Of a stretch of 6,895 nucleotides of DNA, positions 4,683 to 6,895 are shown in pieces (position 1 is the first letter of the stretch; the number at the start of each line of letters is the position of its first letter). A program made the position numbers and the translations under genes. Below the pieces are notes generated by a model. That model made no database searches, had not been told where the DNA came from, and saw only the letters and a list, made by a program, of their open reading frames with translations. Source of the DNA: Pseudomonadota bacterium (GTDB lineage Bacteria; Pseudomonadota; Gammaproteobacteria; Steroidobacterales; Steroidobacteraceae); NCBI GenBank assembly GCA_021808035.1, contig JAKBCG010000132.1, positions 1 to 6,895 of the forward strand. Reading direction: 5' to 3'.

Positions 4683-6895
4683 ATGAATTCTCGCCGAACT
4701 GTGGACGCGATGGCAGTTTCGCGCCTCGGTGCGACCCGACGCGGATGGTTTCGACCCGTCGCAAGGGTGGCGGCCGCGGGCATGGCCGGAACGGCCGTGC
4801 TCGCCTGCGGCCTCGCGTGCGGCCTGGTGCCGGGCCGTGCCGTCGCCCGTGCCGCTCCCGTTCCCCCGCTGCGCGCGGTGGTCGTGACCGCGACCGCGAT
4901 TCCGGGCGCCTCGGTCCGGATCGACCGGATTCCCGGGAACGTGCAGATCGTCGATGCCGATGAACTGACCCGGGAGGGCACCGCGAGCCTGACGACGGCG
5001 CTCAACGACCGGCTCTCGAGCATCAGCGTCAACGACAACATCGCCGACCCGTTCGAGCCCGACATCCTGTATCGAGGGTTCGAGGCCTCGCCGGTGCTCG
5101 GCACGTCGCAAGGGATCGCGGTCTACGAGAACGGCGTGCGCATCAACGAGGCTTTCGGTGACACGGTGAACTGGGATCTGATCCCGGCGAATGCGATCCA
5201 GCAGGTCGAACTCGTCAGCTCGAGCCCGCTCTACGGCCTCAATGCCTTAGGGGGAGCGATCTCCGTGACGATGAAGAATGGATTCACCCATCCGGGCGCG
5301 GAACTCGAGCTCTCGGGAGGCTCGTATGGCAAGCGGTCGATCGCCGCCCAATTCGGACGGCACGCGGGGATCTTCGGCGTCTACCTGGCCGGGCGGGCGC
5401 TCGACTGGAACGGATGGCGGATGTTCTCGAACGACCGCATGCGCGACGTCTATGCGGCGCTCAGCCTGCACACGGATCGGGCGACGCTCGACTTGAGCCT
5501 CTCGCGCGCCGACAACGAGATGCACGGGCAAAGCCCCGCGCCGATCCAGGAGCTCGCGGTCAATCGCGCCCTCGTGTTCACCGGCCCGCAGGGGATCGGC
5601 AATGCGCTCGACTTCCTCACGCTGACCGGTACGTTCCAGCTCGCGACCCATTGGTCGCTGCAGGGCGTACTCTACTACCGGGACTTCGCGCAAACCGTCG
5701 CGAACGGCAATGCGACGACCTATGTCGGCTGCACAGCCGTGGCGGGGATCCTTTGTCAGCCCGACGGCGTCACGCCGCTGACGGATGCCGAGGGCCAGCC
5801 GCTCCCCGACATCTCCGACGGCGGTACGATGCGCATCGGCGCGAACGATTATGAGCGGATCCATTCCTGGGGACGCGGCGGCAGCGTGCAGCTGACCAGC
5901 TCACGAGCGATCGTCGGGCACGAAAACCAGGGCAGCGCCGGAATCGCCGTGGACGATGCCGCGACGAGCTTCTTCTCCGGCACCCAGATCGGCGTGATGA
6001 ACGCGCAGCTCCTCGTCCTGCCCTCGATCCTCGTCGTCGACACGCCGGAGAACTCCCCGGGGGCGATCGCGAACGGTGATGCAACCCCGGTGAACGTCGA
6101 TTCGATCAACGAGAACCTGGCCGGATTCCTCACCGATACGTTCAATCTTTCGTCGCGACTGGCGGTGACCGCGAGCGGTCGATACAACCTCGCGCACGTG
6201 GATCTCGTCGACCAACGGGGGAGCAAGCTCTCCGGCGACAATCGCTACGTGCACTTCAACCCGGCGATCGGCGCGACCGACGACATCCGACCGGGTCTCA
6301 CGCTCTATGGCGGATGGTCGGTGAACAATCGCACTCCGACCCCGAGCGAGATCGAATGCTCGGATCCTGCCTCGCCGTGCGTGCTGCCGTCGAACCTGTC
6401 GGGAGATCCGCCCAATCTCGCGCAGGTCGTGTCTCACACGATCGAGCTCGGCTTGCGGGGTCGGGTCCCGGCAAGATCCGGCGGGATCGGCGCGATCAGC
6501 TGGAACGCGAGCGTGTTCCGCACGCGTCTCACCAACGACATCTACGCGGTTGCGACCTCGGTGAGCCAGGGCTTCTTCCAGAACATCGGCGATACCCGCC
6601 GCCAGGGGGTCGAGGCGGGAATCCACGTGCGTGGTCGCCCTTGGTCGACCTATCTCAACTATAGCTTCGTCCAGGCCACCTTCCTGTCGCCCCTGGTCGT
6701 ACCCTCCGGATCGAATCCGTATCGCGACGCGAACGGAGACATTCACGTCGCACCGGGCGACCGGCTGCCCGAGATTCCCGAGCATCGGGTCAAGCTCGGC
6801 GTGGACTACGCGCCGACTCCGAAGTGGACCGTCGGGGCGACGCTAGCGCTGGTCAGCAGCTTCTACTACGGTGGCGACGCGTCCAATCATCTCGC
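4683..6895 (+). CDS. TonB-dependent outer-membrane receptor, 3'-truncated by window edge (737 aa visible)
   Basis: This is an outer-membrane beta-barrel receptor that imports a ligand using TonB energy. The frame is open from 4581 to the right edge with no stop; I start it at the ATG at 4683, although no good Shine-Dalgarno precedes it and ATG 4710 or 4782 are possible. An Arg-rich leader and hydrophobic core (about 29-50) end at AVARA near 57, a likely signal peptide. AVVVTATA (65-72) is a plausible TonB box. The plug domain (about 80-200) has IPGNVQIVD, LYRGFEASP, YENGVRINEAFGD, and the hallmark VELVSSSPLYGLNALGGAIS (175-194). The barrel follows, with conserved FNPAIGATDD (525-534), NNRTPTPSE (548-556), FFQNIGDTRRQGVEAG (631-646) and PGDRLPEIPEHRVKLG (691-706). 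Perhaps 50-80 C-terminal residues, including the terminal aromatic strand, lie beyond the window. Cys350/Cys358 and Cys559/Cys566 may form loop disulfides. The ligand cannot be told from the sequence. Confidence 0.94.
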   Translation, partial: MNSRRTVDAMAVSRLGATRRGWFRPVARVAAAGMAGTAVLACGLACGLVPGRAVARAAPVPPLRAVVVTATAIPGASVRIDRIPGNVQIVDADELTREGTASLTTALNDRLSSISVNDNIADPFEPDILYRGFEASPVLGTSQGIAVYENGVRINEAFGDTVNWDLIPANAIQQVELVSSSPLYGLNALGGAISVTMKNGFTHPGAELELSGGSYGKRSIAAQFGRHAGIFGVYLAGRALDWNGWRMFSNDRMRDVYAALSLHTDRATLDLSLSRADNEMHGQSPAPIQELAVNRALVFTGPQGIGNALDFLTLTGTFQLATHWSLQGVLYYRDFAQTVANGNATTYVGCTAVAGILCQPDGVTPLTDAEGQPLPDISDGGTMRIGANDYERIHSWGRGGSVQLTSSRAIVGHENQGSAGIAVDDAATSFFSGTQIGVMNAQLLVLPSILVVDTPENSPGAIANGDATPVNVDSINENLAGFLTDTFNLSSRLAVTASGRYNLAHVDLVDQRGSKLSGDNRYVHFNPAIGATDDIRPGLTLYGGWSVNNRTPTPSEIECSDPASPCVLPSNLSGDPPNLAQVVSHTIELGLRGRVPARSGGIGAISWNASVFRTRLTNDIYAVATSVSQGFFQNIGDTRRQGVEAGIHVRGRPWSTYLNYSFVQATFLSPLVVPSGSNPYRDANGDIHVAPGDRLPEIPEHRVKLGVDYAPTPKWTVGATLALVSSFYYGGDASNHL

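Noticed and set aside
4770..4824. Possible lipobox (VLAC at residues 39-42) that would make the receptor a lipoprotein.
   Set aside because: Leu just before Ala-Cys is a poor lipobox residue, receptors of this family are not usually lipoproteins, and a normal signal-peptidase site (AVARA) follows.
5247..5249. A TTA leucine codon in the receptor plug domain, rare in such GC-rich DNA.
   Set aside because: A single rare codon in a conserved motif; no cluster or compositional shift to suggest regulation or transfer.
5901..6785. Minus-strand open frame of 294 aa antisense to the receptor barrel, and similar ones at 5247-5864 and 4629-5111.
   Set aside because: The plus strand is continuously open with TonB-dependent receptor motifs from end to end. 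The antisense frames are Arg/Asp/Val-rich without domains.

Overview
The window is GC-rich, gene-dense bacterial DNA with strong G/C preference at third codon positions. The gene content (TonB-dependent outer-membrane receptor, cytochrome c', b561-type cytochrome, AldB-type aldehyde dehydrogenase) points to a Gram-negative proteobacterium, most likely beta or gamma. I cannot name a genus. I see no tRNA, rRNA, CRISPR array, insertion sequence or other sign of a mobile element. The region reads as ordinary chromosomal metabolism plus some poorly understood membrane genes.

Layout. (1) Positions 2-1668, plus strand: the C-terminal five-sixths of an AldB/ExaC-type aldehyde dehydrogenase, followed after 8 bases by a small DUF779 protein; the pair looks like one operon. 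(2) Positions 1669-1707: a short convergent junction with a modest inverted repeat. (3) Positions 1708-2943, minus strand: an exported cytochrome c' (TTG start with a good Shine-Dalgarno) directly abutting a cytochrome b561-type membrane protein, stop and start codons adjacent. (4) Positions 2944-3093: 150 bases without a gene, holding two hairpins and a 17-base dyad upstream of the cytochrome c' gene. (5) Positions 3094-4610, minus strand: lemA followed by a GIDE/BAM-domain membrane protein, overlapping by 4 bases (ATGA). The GIDE protein carries one canonical EF-hand loop and no RING finger. (6) Positions 4611-4682: a short divergent spacer. (7) From 4683 to the right edge, plus strand: a TonB-dependent receptor, cut off by the window end.

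How they work together. The dehydrogenase oxidises short aldehydes to acids; DUF779 is its frequent neighbour with no known activity. The b561/c' pair should pass electrons between the quinone pool or membrane and a periplasmic haem protein, or help handle NO. LemA and the GIDE protein probably form a membrane-associated pair of unknown function. The receptor imports an unidentified ligand. Nothing in the sequence ties the four modules into one pathway.

The most unusual points are the EF-hand in the RING-less GIDE protein, its apparent membrane topology, and a Phe with flanking histidines where cytochrome c' usually has its distal Leu/Met. I did not find a convincing wholly new system; these are departures within known families.
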